A stretch of 41,122 nucleotides of DNA from Rhizobium sp. AAP43 (GTDB lineage: Bacteria; Pseudomonadota; Alphaproteobacteria; Rhizobiales; Rhizobiaceae). The notes under the pieces were generated by a model. It searched no databases and had not been told where the DNA came from. It saw nothing but the letters and a program-made list of their open reading frames with translations. Made by a program: the position numbers and the translations under genes. Below are positions 6,845-16,847 of the stretch, in pieces; within the stretch, counting starts at the first letter, position 1, and every line of letters starts with the position of its first letter. Location: the NCBI RefSeq assembly GCF_001296045.1, contig NZ_LJHS01000030.1, forward strand, positions 1 to 41,122, given 5' to 3'.

Positions 6845-7549
6845 TCAAACTAGACCCCGGCGGAGTGCAAGCCCAATCAGCTCGTAGTTGTTGCATAGAC
6901 CATAGCGATGTCGGACATCACTTAGTGCGATACGGACTGTGTTGTATTTCACGCCTTCAAGTAGCGCGATGTCCTCCATCGACTTGCCGAGTGTGATCCA
7001 GCGGACAAACGTCGCCTCCTTTGGGCTGAGATAAATCTTCTCCTCAATGGTTGGCGTCACCTGCAGCTGCTCCATGAGAGCGTGAAGCTGCCCGACCGCT
7101 GATGCAGCGGCGATGGCATCGATGTGCCTTTCCGGGGTCAACTGAGGCTTTGACGATGCCAGAGTCAGCATGGACACGGCGCCATTCGGCGTGGCGATTG
7201 GCATCGTTATGCCCGAGCGGATGTTGTAGTCAGCGGCATCTGAGAAAAAGCGGCGCTCTTCAACAGAGAGCGATGACTTCTCATTTTCGCCGGACCACGC
7301 AAACGCACGACGGTATCGTTGCGCCTGTCGGATCACGGGGTCGACAAACCGCAATTCGTCCTTGTGATAGCGTTCCTGCCAGGTGGTGTCGTAATCCGAC
7401 GCCGCATAGGAATGGCCAGGCCTTAGGCTGACGAAGGCATAGCCCGTAAAATCGTAACGTTCCGCAATTTCTGTTAGCGCTGTCTTCAGCGTCATCTCAT
7501 CGCGGGCAATCGCGGTCAGATCTAGTATGCGTTCGAGGCACTCATCCAT
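6845..7549 (-). CDS. traR: LuxR-family quorum-sensing activator TraR
   Basis: At 234 residues it has exactly the length of Agrobacterium TraR. The autoinducer-binding domain (1-160) keeps the acyl-homoserine-lactone contacts at the same positions (Tyr53, Trp57, Asp70, Trp85) and the FAWSGE and GAVGQLHA-like motifs (here SAVGQLHAL). The C-terminal LuxR helix-turn-helix (about 172-234) includes LSPKEATFVRWITLGKS and YNTVRIALSDV. TraR folds around 3-oxo-acyl-homoserine lactone and activates tra genes at 18-bp tra boxes, one of which is found at 14141-14158. The matching synthase traI is not in the window. GGGAG precedes the ATG at 7549. Confidence 0.95.
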   Translation of the reverse strand: MDECLERILDLTAIARDEMTLKTALTEIAERYDFTGYAFVSLRPGHSYAASDYDTTWQERYHKDELRFVDPVIRQAQRYRRAFAWSGENEKSSLSVEERRFFSDAADYNIRSGITMPIATPNGAVSMLTLASSKPQLTPERHIDAIAAASAVGQLHALMEQLQVTPTIEEKIYLSPKEATFVRWITLGKSMEDIALLEGVKYNTVRIALSDVRHRYGLCNNYELIGLALRRGLV

Positions 7550-8046
7550 TGACCAACTCCCATCTCGGCATGTAGCCGATGACCGTGTTCACCCCCTTCG
7601 TGGTCCCGTGACCGTGAGCTCGGCTTACAGCCATCGACGATTTACCGAGACCCGATGGGACTCGCTCGAGGAATCCAGGCCCGCCTCGCGAGGTACTGGC
7701 AGGAGTGGCGATCATGTCATCCATATGTATTCGCATTCTATCTTCGTGAAGGTTGGATTGGATCCGGCCCAGGAATGACGCGTGGGAGACCGTCATTCTG
7801 GACAAGAGCTTAATGTCCGCCGATCCAAGCTACCGCCCGTTAATTTGTCCTTTTTGGGAAACGAGCCCCTCTCAGATATGGATAAGTGACTGACAAATAA
7901 CGCAGAGTGACGAAGTACAAGTTGAGTCGAGAAGGCTCGCAACGACAGAGTGCTTCTGATCGATTGCTGCATCTATGACCTAAATGGCCAGCAGCATGGC
8001 GGCGTCACATTGATGGAAGGCCTGTCTGCTCAGACAGCATGACACG
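7550..8046. other. Intergenic region between traR and traH
   Basis: About 500 bases without a confident gene. A minus-strand frame (7542-7805) runs into the traR start, but its last codons are the traR ribosome binding site and no start has a Shine-Dalgarno. A small perfect hairpin (CTGTCTG, CT, CAGACAG at 8022-8037) follows the traH stop without a T run. The region presumably holds the traR promoter. Confidence 0.5.
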
Positions 8047-8664
8047 TCACTGCTCCTGTACGTTGCCCCCAAGCCTGCTCAGATTGATCCGCATCCCCGC
8101 GTCTTCTGACGACACTGGTTCCGTGTCCGACGTAACCTCTTGAGGCGCCGCCCCGCTTCCTTCCAACATGTCGAGGTTTTTCTCCTTCATAGGGACCTCG
8201 TTGACAGGCACCGGATCCTGCGCCTGAAACACGGAGACACCTTCGAACTCCCCGGTCCTCCATGCATAGACGGCATCGTCGAATACTTGTGGCAACCCCT
8301 CTTCGCCCTGCGGATTGCCATACCACTTCGTGACGATCCGAATGATCTTGGCAAATAGCCCGGTCCCGATGCGGAGGTTTTCGCAAGGGTCAAGGAGGGC
8401 CGGATCTAAATCGCCGATCTCTTTGACGCCAATGCCAGCTGGCATTTGCGTGACCCCAACGCGGACAATGGCTTGACCCGCATAGTGTTGGATTGTTGCC
8501 ATGGCCTCGTCGACAGATCGAGGCTCCGGGAGAAGAACAGCCTTCCCACTCATGTTCACCGTTACGGCCAGCGGCTTGGGGGAGCCCACCTCGTCGAGAA
8601 ACCGCTGAATAATGGCTGGCTTCAATGCCGGATCACTGCATGACTGTATGAATGCGAGATCCAT
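8047..8664 (-). CDS. traH: Conjugal transfer protein TraH
   Basis: A 205-residue protein. The ATG at 8664 was chosen because the family starts at this point (MDLAFIQSCSDPALKPAIIQ); the longer frame only shadows traB. The core KEIGDLDPALLDPCENLRIG and FAKIIRIVTKWYGNPQ, then DAVYAWRTGEFEGVSVFQA, matches TraH of Ti and related rhizobial plasmids. The C-terminus is a low-complexity acidic tail. Its exact biochemical role is unknown. In Ti-type plasmids it is the last gene of the TraR-controlled traAFBH operon, as here, with its start three bases past the traB stop. Confidence 0.9.
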   Translation of the reverse strand: MDLAFIQSCSDPALKPAIIQRFLDEVGSPKPLAVTVNMSGKAVLLPEPRSVDEAMATIQHYAGQAIVRVGVTQMPAGIGVKEIGDLDPALLDPCENLRIGTGLFAKIIRIVTKWYGNPQGEEGLPQVFDDAVYAWRTGEFEGVSVFQAQDPVPVNEVPMKEKNLDMLEGSGAAPQEVTSDTEPVSSEDAGMRINLSRLGGNVQEQ

Positions 8665-8666
8665 GG

Positions 8667-9848
8667 TCAAGGCTCCGAAGTTTCGGTGTTGAACGACAGG
8701 ACGAGCGGAACCGCAAATAGCTTGGACCAAGCCTCGGCACTCGCGCGCTGAATGTCGACAATGTTGGTGCCAGCCGTCCACCAGCCATTGCCGACAAGGA
8801 CGATGCGATCAGGTGCGTGAAGCATGGATTGGAGGATCGGCCAGACGATCAATTGCTCGTAGCAGATCAGGATGGCGACGCGGCTACCAGCGATATCGGC
8901 GACTGCAGGGCCGAACAGATGAGCTTGGGCACCACCGCCTTCACCTGTCCAGGGCAACCAGGGGCGCCACATCGCCACTGGCACTGGCATCCGTTGACGA
9001 TAAAGGACCGCGGCCTCATCGGCCGTCACCGATACCATGACATTGTCGTAACCATCACGCGCAACGATGGTCGCGCCAGCTATGATGGTCACCTCAGCCC
9101 CACGAAGCTTCTCCTGCCAGAATTGAGAAACGGTCGGTGTCCAGAAACCCATGACGCTCTCAGGCAAAACCAGCACACGCCTTTCCGGCAATCTGCCGGT
9201 GACGACAGAGGCTAGGAGATCACGGTGTCGCTTGAGGGTCATCTCCCGGCCGAGATCTTCTCCTTTTGCGAAGTCGACACCTTGCCACGCTTCTCCTACT
9301 TGCAAAGGAGACCAGAACGCGGCGGACCACAGCCAAAAGCCCGAAAGGGTCACGGCTGCAGCCGGCCAGTATCGCGTTGTCATCAACGCGAGGCCGGCTG
9401 CCATTGCGGCAAGTCCTAACCAAGCCCAGCCAGGAAACACGACACCAGACGCTGTGATCGGATGCGCCCAGCCCAGTATGCCGAAGGGCGGCACGGCAAG
9501 GAGCAACATTATCAGGCCATATCGGAATGCCGCCGACCAATCGTCGCGCTCCGTCCAAAGCCACCAATGTACAAACACAAACGCAAGTGATGCGGACAGC
9601 CACAGGATAATTCCCAACCACAGATCCGCCTGGAAATACGTCGCCACCCCTTGCGGCAACCCGTGGGACGCAGCCAAGAAATAGGTGGCGGCGACCAGTG
9701 CCGCCGTCGATCGGTGACGTGCCATCGACCATAGCGCGGGCATTGCGATGGAAACGGGCAGGGCAAGCGCCGTCCCACTCCAGGCAATGAAGCCTGTAAG
9801 CGCTGAGGCAATCACGAGCGCGGGGACAAACATCCACTCACGGCGCAT
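8667..9848 (-). CDS. traB: Conjugal transfer protein TraB (membrane protein with nitrilase-type domain)
   Basis: A 393-residue protein. The N-terminal half (1-180) has five or six hydrophobic segments (for example FVPALVIASALTGFIAW and LWLGIILWLSASLAFVFVHW). The C-terminal half is a carbon-nitrogen hydrolase fold with VLVLPESVMGFW (Glu region) and VAILICYEQLIVWP (cysteine of the nitrilase nucleophile position). This architecture resembles apolipoprotein N-acyltransferase. TraB of Ti plasmids is a transfer protein that raises transfer efficiency but whose chemistry is unproven. The start overlaps the 3' end of traF by 11 bases, so it is translated from the traAFBH message. Confidence 0.92.
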   Translation of the reverse strand: MRREWMFVPALVIASALTGFIAWSGTALALPVSIAMPALWSMARHRSTAALVAATYFLAASHGLPQGVATYFQADLWLGIILWLSASLAFVFVHWWLWTERDDWSAAFRYGLIMLLLAVPPFGILGWAHPITASGVVFPGWAWLGLAAMAAGLALMTTRYWPAAAVTLSGFWLWSAAFWSPLQVGEAWQGVDFAKGEDLGREMTLKRHRDLLASVVTGRLPERRVLVLPESVMGFWTPTVSQFWQEKLRGAEVTIIAGATIVARDGYDNVMVSVTADEAAVLYRQRMPVPVAMWRPWLPWTGEGGGAQAHLFGPAVADIAGSRVAILICYEQLIVWPILQSMLHAPDRIVLVGNGWWTAGTNIVDIQRASAEAWSKLFAVPLVLSFNTETSEP

Positions 9849-10395
9849 AGGTGAGCACCGGCTGCGCTAGACCAAGGACACCTTCGGCAGGGACTGATCC
9901 AAGGTACCGAGAATCCCAGGATGCTGTGAACTCGGAATGAAGAAAGACGTGGCCGACTGGTACATCGCCGCCTTGGTCGGCAACGAGCAGTCGTCCTTTC
10001 CCGTCTCGATGAAGCACGACCGAACTGGCGATTTCATGTCCGTCGACCGATACGGCCGCGCCGATTTCTACCCTTTGTCCTGATGTTGCAACTACCGTCT
10101 TGATCAGGGGTCCAATGCCTCCAGGGCATAAACCTGATCGAAGATATCCCCGCCTCCTCGCATCTTGCACCATCCTTGTATCCGGCAGACAAATGAATAC
10201 GAGATCACCGTTTTTGACTGGTCGTTTCAGCGGCATGATCCGCCAGAGCCCTAGCGGCTCACTTGGTGTAGTGTTGATGCGAAGATTGCCGAAAAAACCA
10301 AACGCAGCAAAAGCCGCAAGGAGGGCTGTCACCACGCCAAGTAGCTTTGATGCAGGGCGACCTTGTCGCCTTGGCGCCAGATCCAAGGTCGTCAT
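9838..10395 (-). CDS. traF: Conjugal transfer protein TraF (S26 signal-peptidase-like pilin-processing enzyme)
   Basis: A 185-residue protein with one N-terminal membrane anchor (about 18-40) and the S26 peptidase core. Ser45 sits in NTTPSEPLGLW and Lys99 in GPLIKTVVA, the expected Ser/Lys dyad, and WDSRYLGSVP is the conserved C-terminal box. In RP4 and Ti plasmids TraF matures and cyclises the TrbC pilin in the periplasm, so it needs a trb locus that is not in this window. Its start overlaps the traA stop by four bases (10392-10395). Confidence 0.93.
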   Translation of the reverse strand: MTTLDLAPRRQGRPASKLLGVVTALLAAFAAFGFFGNLRINTTPSEPLGLWRIMPLKRPVKNGDLVFICLPDTRMVQDARRRGYLRSGLCPGGIGPLIKTVVATSGQRVEIGAAVSVDGHEIASSVVLHRDGKGRLLVADQGGDVPVGHVFLHSEFTASWDSRYLGSVPAEGVLGLAQPVLTYAP

Positions 10396-13300
10396 TTCAA
10401 GGTCACTCCCTTTGACTGCGTCTGCCGCAGCGCCTCGGCCTGTTTGAGCGCCACTGTCGTTCGTTCATGGGCTGTCAGTTGCTGCACGGTCCGGATCGTG
10501 TCCCAGGCGGAGCGCAGCTCATTTTTCTGGGCGGGCTGCATCCCTGCGGAGGCTTTCTCAAATGCCTTTCCGTCCGCGGTCTTGGCCGCAAGCGGAAGAA
10601 AGGTTCGCTCCCCAAATCGCTCCGCTACGGCCTTGGCAAAATCCTCAAGCTCGGCCTTCACATCTCTGTTCTCGAAGGCGTATGCGAGGCAGGCGGCCAG
10701 GTCGTTTCGATCGATCGCATCTCGCGCTCGCTCAAGCACCCGCTTTGCCGATGGCGACAGAGCGGGAATATCGAGCGACAGCCTCGCGCGGACCGCGCGT
10801 TCTTCACCTTCAAAGCGACTGACCGCCTCCGCACGTTTCGCAATGAACCGCTTGAGATCGCGGGCCAACGCGATCACGTTGGCCAGAGCTATGTCGCGGG
10901 CCTGCTTGTCCGCGCGAGCCGCAAACAGCCCGGTCTTCCCCTTCAACGAACCGAAGCTCTCAGGCTGTTCGGCGATCTGTGCGATGGTCGTTGCTGCCAC
11001 TGTCGCGTTAGCCAGCATGGCATCGACATTCACCATCTTGAAGGCCGCCTGCGGGTCCGCAAAGACGAGATGGAAGCGAGACGAAACCTCTTGCCAACTG
11101 TCCTTGAGGCGCGGATCGGCCGAGAGCTTGTCTTCGACAGTCTGACCAATCGATCGGGGGAAGATCGTGGTGCCTGAGACCATGGGTTTTATCTCCTTCT
11201 TTGCAGATGGTGTCGATACAGCCGATGTCGCTTTGCCCAAGCCGAGCCTTGCGCCGACAGCGACGAGGCGCGCGCTGAGCGCGGCTAGCTTTGTCGATTG
11301 ACGGATGGTCCATTGGAGTCGGTCGTGTGCGATCGTGCGGGCGACATTCAACAGATGGAGGCCACGTGCCTCGGCAAAACGAAGTGCTGCGCGGTAATGC
11401 GAGGCGTCCTGATAGTCGAGCGTCGTTTCCTTTGAGCCGGCACGCGAAAGGCGTTCATGCAGCCCGGCCATCGCCAGCGTCTCGACAGGCACAACGTTCC
11501 AAGTATTGCGTTCGACTTCAGTACCGTTGGGGAGCATCACGCGCTCAGAGCCAACCTGCCTAAGGCCGATGCGATCACCAATCCTGGCGTTCGACGCTTC
11601 CATCGCCCGGGCGAGATCGACACCCCAGACAGTTCGCTCCCGACCATCGGCAAAGCCGAGCGTCACATAGTAGCTTTCCCGGTCGCCCGACTGGTGTTCG
11701 TATGGCGCCTTGCCATGGGCGATGAGAACACCGCCGCCGCGCTGTTGCGCGAACTCTTCCAGCCCGACATAGAGCGCCGCTGTGTCGCGGTGGCGTGTCA
11801 TGGCGACATAGGTCAGGTGCCGGTCCAACGTGCGCGACGCCAGCACCTTGACGCAATCAACTGTGGCACCCTGGCTCTTGTGTACGGTGGTGGCATAACC
11901 GTAATCTACATTTGCGTAGAACCGCTGTTCGACCACGATCTGGTGCCGATCTTCACCTTTGGCAATCTCGACAACAATCCGGCCGGGCTCCGCCTCGACG
12001 ACACGCGCCAGCATGCCATTCTTGACCCCAAGCGATCCTTCATTCTTCAGGAACACGATCTGATCACCGGCCGCAAAATGCCGTATCCCGTCTTCTGTCT
12101 TGAAGGCATGGCCAGCCTCGATCAGGCCTCGCTCGATCAGTTTGCCACGTGCCAATTCGTTCAGTTGGCGGACGTCAACGCGGCGATGGGCTAGTATCAG
12201 TGCAGCCTTGGTCGGATCGTATTCGTTGTCCCAGTCGGCAATCAATGCAGCGACAGCCTCGTGCCGGGTCCAGCCGGTCCGCACGCTGTCACGCTCTGCA
12301 TAAGCGTCGAGTGCTGCCGAGACGTTTCCGCGCGCCAGATCGAGGGATGCATCGCGCATCCACTGTTCGCGCTGACGATAGATTGTCTCAAGCTCCGCAT
12401 AACCGATCCGGTCTGCAATGGCGCGGAAAGCAGCACCTGCTTCAATCGGCTGAAGCTGTTCGGGATCGCCGACCAGAACGAGCTTGGCACCGGACGAGGT
12501 CACGGCTTCAACGAACAGTGCCATCTGCCGGGAGGAGACCATGCCGGCCTCGTCCAACACCAGAACAGTCTTGTCATCAAGCTGGTCTTTACCCTGGCTC
12601 CAGCGTAGCGCCCAGGACGACAATGTGCGGGAGACAATGCCAGCTTCCTTTTCCAACCCTTCCGCCGCCTTGCCCGCAAGAGCGCCACCAACAACGCGAT
12701 AGCCTTCTGCCTCCCAAGCCTCACGGGCAGCCTTCATCATAGTCGTCTTGCCGGCGCCGGCGCGACCGATAACGGCGGCGATGCGCTGCGGGCCGGAGAC
12801 ATGTTCGATCGCGACCTTCTGCTCATCCGACAAATGTCTGTGGCGTCCGAAGACGACCGAAAGGGCGGTGCCACTGACCCCATGTGACGAGCACCGAGAC
12901 AGCCAGGCCGCCTGGTTGGCCATCATGGTTTCGATCCTGATGAGTTCCCGGGTCGTAAATTTCGCGAGCTGCCTCATCCCGGTCGAGAAACCAATCCGCT
13001 CGCGGTCGAGGCGCAGCGTCTGCGGGTGCTGCAGGATCTTCGCCATCACGCTTTGGAAGACAGCCGCATCATCGATGTAGCGAGCCAGGATTTTGGCGAC
13101 ATCGCGCTCGTCGAAGACGCTCTTTTCGCGGGTGATCAGATCAAGGACGATCTCCGGATTCCGTTCGATGCGCTGTGCATTCTCCGCGCGTCGCTCCTCC
13201 TGCAGCACCAACCGCTCGAGCGCGGCCGCCTCTCGCTTACCATCCGTCTTGCGCTCGATCGCTTTCGTCCCAACGCCGAGGTGAATTGTCGGCTCAAGCG

Positions 13301-13976
13301 CTACGCCCTGCCTTTCAAAAGATCGACCGTCGACGCGAACATCGAGACCGGCCATCGCAAGATGCCGGTTCTGGCAGGCAAACCAGCCATCACGAAACGC
13401 GTTGAAGTCATCGGTGCCGCCGGCCCAAAGCTCATAGACGATCTTGCCGGCATCATTGCGCAGAGGACTGCCGCCTGGTCCCAGAACCGCGACCTTCTTG
13501 GCCCCGAATCCGTCTTCAGAAAGCGGCCGCAATGTCGTCATCAGGTGGATGTGCGGGTTGCCGGGAGCATCATGAAAGACCCAGTCGGCTACTATGCCCC
13601 TGTCCGTGATGTGCCTTGCGACGAAGTCGCGCACAAGATCGATGTTTTGCTCAGGCGAAAGCTCGATCGGCAGGGCGATGGTGACATCCTTGGCGAGCTG
13701 GGCATCGGCGCGCTTCTCGAAAGCCTCGATCTTGTTCCAGAAGGCTTCCGATGCGCCTGATACCGATCGATCGGCAATCATCAGCCGCAGCCACTCTGGC
13801 GCGTTCTTTGGGATGACAAATTCTTCGTGAAGCAGGCCCTGCTTTCGGGAATAGTCGATGGTCCTCGCTTCCCGCTCGAAATCCATCTTGGCGCAATGCC
13901 GGTAGGCCGCCGACAGCAAGGCGCTGCGACCGGAGCCGCGAGCAACGATGCTGACCGAGAAATGCGGGACAGCCAC
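10392..13976 (-). CDS. traA: Ti-type conjugative relaxase-helicase TraA
   Basis: A 1194-residue protein with a GTG start at 13976 and AAGGAGG upstream. Residues 1-200 are the MobA/MobL (MOB-Q) relaxase with the catalytic Tyr25 (SAAYRHC) and the metal-binding motif HDAPGNPHIH (His135, His142, His144). Residues 380-770 are a RecD/TraI-type helicase with Walker A GRAGAGKTTM (about 404-413), Walker B VLDEAGMVSS, and a late DYGYATTVHKSQG motif. The C-terminus (about 790-1194) is the region duplicated in the relic at 4854-6135. TraA nicks at oriT, stays bound to the 5' end and pilots and unwinds the strand. It opens the traAFBH operon, divergent from traCDG across oriT and the tra box. Confidence 0.96.
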   Translation of the reverse strand: MAVPHFSVSIVARGSGRSALLSAAYRHCAKMDFEREARTIDYSRKQGLLHEEFVIPKNAPEWLRLMIADRSVSGASEAFWNKIEAFEKRADAQLAKDVTIALPIELSPEQNIDLVRDFVARHITDRGIVADWVFHDAPGNPHIHLMTTLRPLSEDGFGAKKVAVLGPGGSPLRNDAGKIVYELWAGGTDDFNAFRDGWFACQNRHLAMAGLDVRVDGRSFERQGVALEPTIHLGVGTKAIERKTDGKREAAALERLVLQEERRAENAQRIERNPEIVLDLITREKSVFDERDVAKILARYIDDAAVFQSVMAKILQHPQTLRLDRERIGFSTGMRQLAKFTTRELIRIETMMANQAAWLSRCSSHGVSGTALSVVFGRHRHLSDEQKVAIEHVSGPQRIAAVIGRAGAGKTTMMKAAREAWEAEGYRVVGGALAGKAAEGLEKEAGIVSRTLSSWALRWSQGKDQLDDKTVLVLDEAGMVSSRQMALFVEAVTSSGAKLVLVGDPEQLQPIEAGAAFRAIADRIGYAELETIYRQREQWMRDASLDLARGNVSAALDAYAERDSVRTGWTRHEAVAALIADWDNEYDPTKAALILAHRRVDVRQLNELARGKLIERGLIEAGHAFKTEDGIRHFAAGDQIVFLKNEGSLGVKNGMLARVVEAEPGRIVVEIAKGEDRHQIVVEQRFYANVDYGYATTVHKSQGATVDCVKVLASRTLDRHLTYVAMTRHRDTAALYVGLEEFAQQRGGGVLIAHGKAPYEHQSGDRESYYVTLGFADGRERTVWGVDLARAMEASNARIGDRIGLRQVGSERVMLPNGTEVERNTWNVVPVETLAMAGLHERLSRAGSKETTLDYQDASHYRAALRFAEARGLHLLNVARTIAHDRLQWTIRQSTKLAALSARLVAVGARLGLGKATSAVSTPSAKKEIKPMVSGTTIFPRSIGQTVEDKLSADPRLKDSWQEVSSRFHLVFADPQAAFKMVNVDAMLANATVAATTIAQIAEQPESFGSLKGKTGLFAARADKQARDIALANVIALARDLKRFIAKRAEAVSRFEGEERAVRARLSLDIPALSPSAKRVLERARDAIDRNDLAACLAYAFENRDVKAELEDFAKAVAERFGERTFLPLAAKTADGKAFEKASAGMQPAQKNELRSAWDTIRTVQQLTAHERTTVALKQAEALRQTQSKGVTLK

Positions 13977-14053
13977 GGCGGCACACCTCCTTCGAACGAA
14001 ACAATCCAGGCGGTTCGTCGAGCAATGAAGGCAGGCGCAATCACTGAAATCAG

Positions 14054-14087
14054 GACGTCGCGTTAGCGACGTATAATTGCGCCCTTA
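14054..14087 (+). other. oriT: Origin of transfer (oriT), Ti/RSF1010 type
   Basis: In the traA-traC gap, an inverted repeat ACGTCGC (14055-14061), loop GTTA, GCGACGT (14066-14072) is followed by ATAATTGCGCCCTTA (14073-14087). A hairpin next to a TGCGCCCT-like nic sequence is the hallmark of RSF1010- and Ti-type oriT nicked by MOB-Q relaxases. By analogy the nick would lie at or just after the CCCT on the + strand. The DNA to the right (traC side) would then enter the recipient first. Position matches oriT of Ti plasmids. Confidence 0.8.
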
Positions 14088-14140
14088 GCTCCGCTTCTTC
14101 GAACCGGCGGGATCATTGGCCAAATGCTGACGCTTTGGCG

Positions 14141-14158
14141 AGGTGCAGATCTGCACCT
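14141..14158. promoter_or_regulatory. TraR-binding tra box
   Basis: AGGTGCAGATCTGCACCT is a perfect 18-bp palindrome and matches the consensus ATGTGCAGATCTGCACAT at 14 of 18 positions, differing only in the outer two bases of each arm. It lies between the divergent traA and traC genes, where TraR activates both operons in Ti plasmids. Confidence 0.9.
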
Positions 14159-14237
14159 TCCAACCGGAAAAAAATTGGAGGACTCTGCGTCCAATCCGAT
14201 CCAGGACAGCATCAACGAGATCGCGGAAAGACAAGGG

Positions 14238-14513
14238 ATGAAGAAGCCTACCTCAAAGATCAGGGAAGAGATCGCGCGCCTGCAGGAACAGCTCAAGCAG
14301 GCAGAAACCCGCGATGCCGAGCGCATCGGTCGCCTTGCCCTACGCGCGGGGCTTGGTGAGATAGACCTCGAAGAAACCCAGCTCCTTGCATCATTCGAGG
14401 AGCTTGCTGCGCGGTTTCGAGGAACCGCTGGAAAACGAGCAGATAGCGGCAAGGGCGCGAAGGCCACGACGCTCAGCCCTGGCGAAGCTCAGGGGCAGGT
14501 TGCAGAAAGCTGA
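14238..14513 (+). CDS. traC: Conjugal transfer protein TraC
   Basis: A 91-residue protein. The ATG at 14238 is the family start ([20 protein letters not shown]) and has GGAAAG eight bases upstream; the frame is open upstream through the tra box but that part is leader. A coiled-coil (about 5-30) is followed by [18 protein letters not shown] and [12 protein letters not shown], typical of Ti TraC. It is a small, basic relaxosome accessory protein thought to act with TraA and TraD at oriT. It is first in the traCDG operon, with traD starting four bases after its stop. Confidence 0.9.
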   Translation: MKKPTSKIREEIARLQEQLKQAETRDAERIGRLALRAGLGEIDLEETQLLASFEELAARFRGTAGKRADSGKGAKATTLSPGEAQGQVAES

Positions 14514-14517
14514 ACGC

Positions 14518-14730
14518 ATGATCAAGATGACGGCTGCTGACGCGAGAAAGAAAGATGCCAGAGATAAGATCGAGCTTGGAGGACTGATCGTGAAGGCAGG
14601 CCTGCGTTATGAAAAACGCGCTCTGCTATATGGTCTTCTGCTCGATGCTGCCGGGCGGATCAAAGGCGACGATGGAGAACGCCAACGTCTACTTGATCTG
14701 GGCGCCAGCGCGTTTGGTGACGATGCCTAA
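14518..14730 (+). CDS. traD: Conjugal transfer protein TraD
   Basis: A 70-residue protein (Ti TraD is 71). The core [29 protein letters not shown] sequence matches the family motif (K-I-x-LGGL-V-KAGL). The start is taken at ATG 14518 rather than 14527 because it lies directly after the traC stop; neither has a strong Shine-Dalgarno, so coupling to traC is likely. It is a small relaxosome component of unknown fold. Its end overlaps the traG start by eight bases. Confidence 0.88.
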   Translation: MIKMTAADARKKDARDKIELGGLIVKAGLRYEKRALLYGLLLDAAGRIKGDDGERQRLLDLGASAFGDDA

Positions 14731-16642
14731 ACATCTGGTTTTTGCCCTGATCCCAGCCGTGCTGATGGTTGCAATCACGCTTGGCACATCGGGCATTGAG
14801 CAATGGCTTGCCGAGTTCGGCACGACACCCGGAGCAAGAATGGCGTTTGGGCGAATTGGCCTTTGCCTGCCTTATGCTCTGGCCTCGATCAGCGGCATAG
14901 GGCTTCTCTTCGCGATCCAGGGATCGATCGAGATCAAGATGGTCGGACACGGCGTTGCGTTAGGCGGGCTTTCAACCATCCTTATCGCAGTGGCTCGGGA
15001 AGGATCACGCCTGATGGGCTTGGCACATCAAATCCCAGCCATTGAGAGCGTGGTCTCCTATCTGGACCCGCCGACGGTGGTCGGCGCCACTCTGGCACTC
15101 CTGACCATGACGTTCGGCTTGCGTGTAGGCAGGCTCGGTAATAGCGCATTTGCTGCGAGTGGGCCGAAGCGCGTTCACGGACGGCGCGCACTGCATGGGG
15201 ACTCCGACTGGATGACGATGACAGACGCAAGCAAGCTGTTTCCAGCCACCGGAGGCATCGTGGTTGGCGAGCGCTATCGGGTCGATCGTGACGGCACTTC
15301 CATGACCGCATTCCGGGCCGATAATCAAACGAGCTGGGGGCAGGGCGGCAAGGCTCCGCTTCTGTGTTTCGATGGCTCGTTCGGATCATCGCATGGGATC
15401 GTGTTTGCAGGATCGGGTGGCTTCAAGACGACCTCGGTGACCGTGCCGACCGCACTCAAATGGGGCGGTTCGCTTATTGTGCTGGACCCGTCAAACGAAA
15501 TTGCACCCATGGTGATGGAGCACCGGAAGCAAGCCAATCGCCAGTTTATCGTGCTGGATCCGAAGAGCTCCCTTACAGGCTTCAATGCGCTAGACTGGAT
15601 TGGCAGCCACGGCGGCACAAAGGAAGAGGATGTTGCCGCAGTCGCATCCTGGATCATGAGCGATACGGGTCGGGCACCCGGCGTCAGGGATGACTTCTTC
15701 CGCGCGTCGGGCCTTCAGCTTTTGACTGCGATGATCGCCGATGTCTGTTTGTCTGGTCACACCGACAAACAGAACCAGACGCTGCGCCAGGTGCGGACGA
15801 ACCTGTCCGAGCCCGAACCAAAACTTCGTGGCAGGCTGCAAGAGATCTACGACAATTCTCAATCGGACTTCGTCAGGGAAAATGTAGCCGCCTTCGTCAA
15901 CATGACGCCGGAAACATTCTCGGGCGTCTATGCAAACGCCATCAAGGAAACCCATTGGCTCAGCTACCCCAACTACGCGGCTTTGGTCTCTGGCTCGGAC
16001 TTTGAAACCGATGCCCTTGGCGACGGCGATACGGACGTCTTCATCAATGTCGATTTGAAGACGCTGGAGACACATGCGGGCCTGGCGCGGGTCATCATCG
16101 GTTCATTCTTGAACGCCATCTACAACCGAAATGGAGCCATGAAGGGCAGAACGCTTTTCCTCCTCGATGAGGTCGCCCGGCTTGGCTACATGCGGGTCCT
16201 GGAAACCGCGCGAGACGCAGGCCGGAAGTATGGCATCACGCTGACAATGATCTATCAGTCCCTCGGACAGTTGCGGGAAACCTATGGAGGACGCGACGCG
16301 TCGAGCAAGTGGTTCGAAAGCGCGAGTTGGATATCCTTTGCCGCGATCAATGATCCCGAAACGGCGGACTATATCTCGCGCCGCTGCGGCATGACGACGG
16401 TCGAGATAGACCAGGTCAGCCGCAGTTTTCAGTCACGCGGCTCGTCGCGCACGCGCTCAAAGCAGCTTGCGGCAAGACCATTGATCCAGCCTCATGAGGT
16501 GCTACGAATGCGGACCGATGAGCAGATCGTTTTCACCGCTGGCAATCCACCGCTTCGTTGCGGACGCGCAATGTGGTTTAGACGGGAAGATATGAAGGCC
16601 TGCGTGACGGAGAGCCGGTTCAGCCCACCAGGCAAGCCGTGA
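14723..16642 (+). CDS. traG: Type IV coupling protein TraG (VirD4 family)
   Basis: A 639-residue protein. The ATG at 14723 ([20 protein letters not shown]) starts with the first membrane segment and overlaps traD by eight bases; the longer in-frame start at 14609 lies inside traD. Further membrane segments fall at about 55-75, 80-100 and 115-135. The cytoplasmic ATPase has Walker [11 protein letters not shown] (about residues 229-238) and Walker [13 protein letters not shown] (about 476-487). It couples the relaxosome to the T4SS channel and powers DNA export. The C-terminus ends in the conserved [17 protein letters not shown]. Confidence 0.96.
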   Translation: MPKHLVFALIPAVLMVAITLGTSGIEQWLAEFGTTPGARMAFGRIGLCLPYALASISGIGLLFAIQGSIEIKMVGHGVALGGLSTILIAVAREGSRLMGLAHQIPAIESVVSYLDPPTVVGATLALLTMTFGLRVGRLGNSAFAASGPKRVHGRRALHGDSDWMTMTDASKLFPATGGIVVGERYRVDRDGTSMTAFRADNQTSWGQGGKAPLLCFDGSFGSSHGIVFAGSGGFKTTSVTVPTALKWGGSLIVLDPSNEIAPMVMEHRKQANRQFIVLDPKSSLTGFNALDWIGSHGGTKEEDVAAVASWIMSDTGRAPGVRDDFFRASGLQLLTAMIADVCLSGHTDKQNQTLRQVRTNLSEPEPKLRGRLQEIYDNSQSDFVRENVAAFVNMTPETFSGVYANAIKETHWLSYPNYAALVSGSDFETDALGDGDTDVFINVDLKTLETHAGLARVIIGSFLNAIYNRNGAMKGRTLFLLDEVARLGYMRVLETARDAGRKYGITLTMIYQSLGQLRETYGGRDASSKWFESASWISFAAINDPETADYISRRCGMTTVEIDQVSRSFQSRGSSRTRSKQLAARPLIQPHEVLRMRTDEQIVFTAGNPPLRCGRAMWFRREDMKACVTESRFSPPGKP

Positions 16643-16847
16643 TTGCGTCGAGAGACGCCTTCGCGGGAGGATCATCACCCGTATGGCCGAAGACCGCATG
16701 CGGGCTTCGTTCGCGTCTAGCGAATAGAGCCGTACGCCGTGGGCGGACCGCCATGTTATCTGCCACTTCACGGAAATGAATCAATGGTCGCTGACCGATT
16801 CAAAACTCTCGTTGGACGCTCATCGCTGAAAGCGCGATTCTGTCACC

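Noticed and set aside
7542..7805. 87-codon minus-strand frame upstream of traR
   Set aside because: It begins at a TTG without ribosome binding site, its last codons coincide with the traR Shine-Dalgarno, and the sequence is not family-like.
8022..8037. Perfect hairpin after traH as a terminator
   Set aside because: It lacks a T run on either strand, so it cannot be called a rho-independent terminator from sequence alone.
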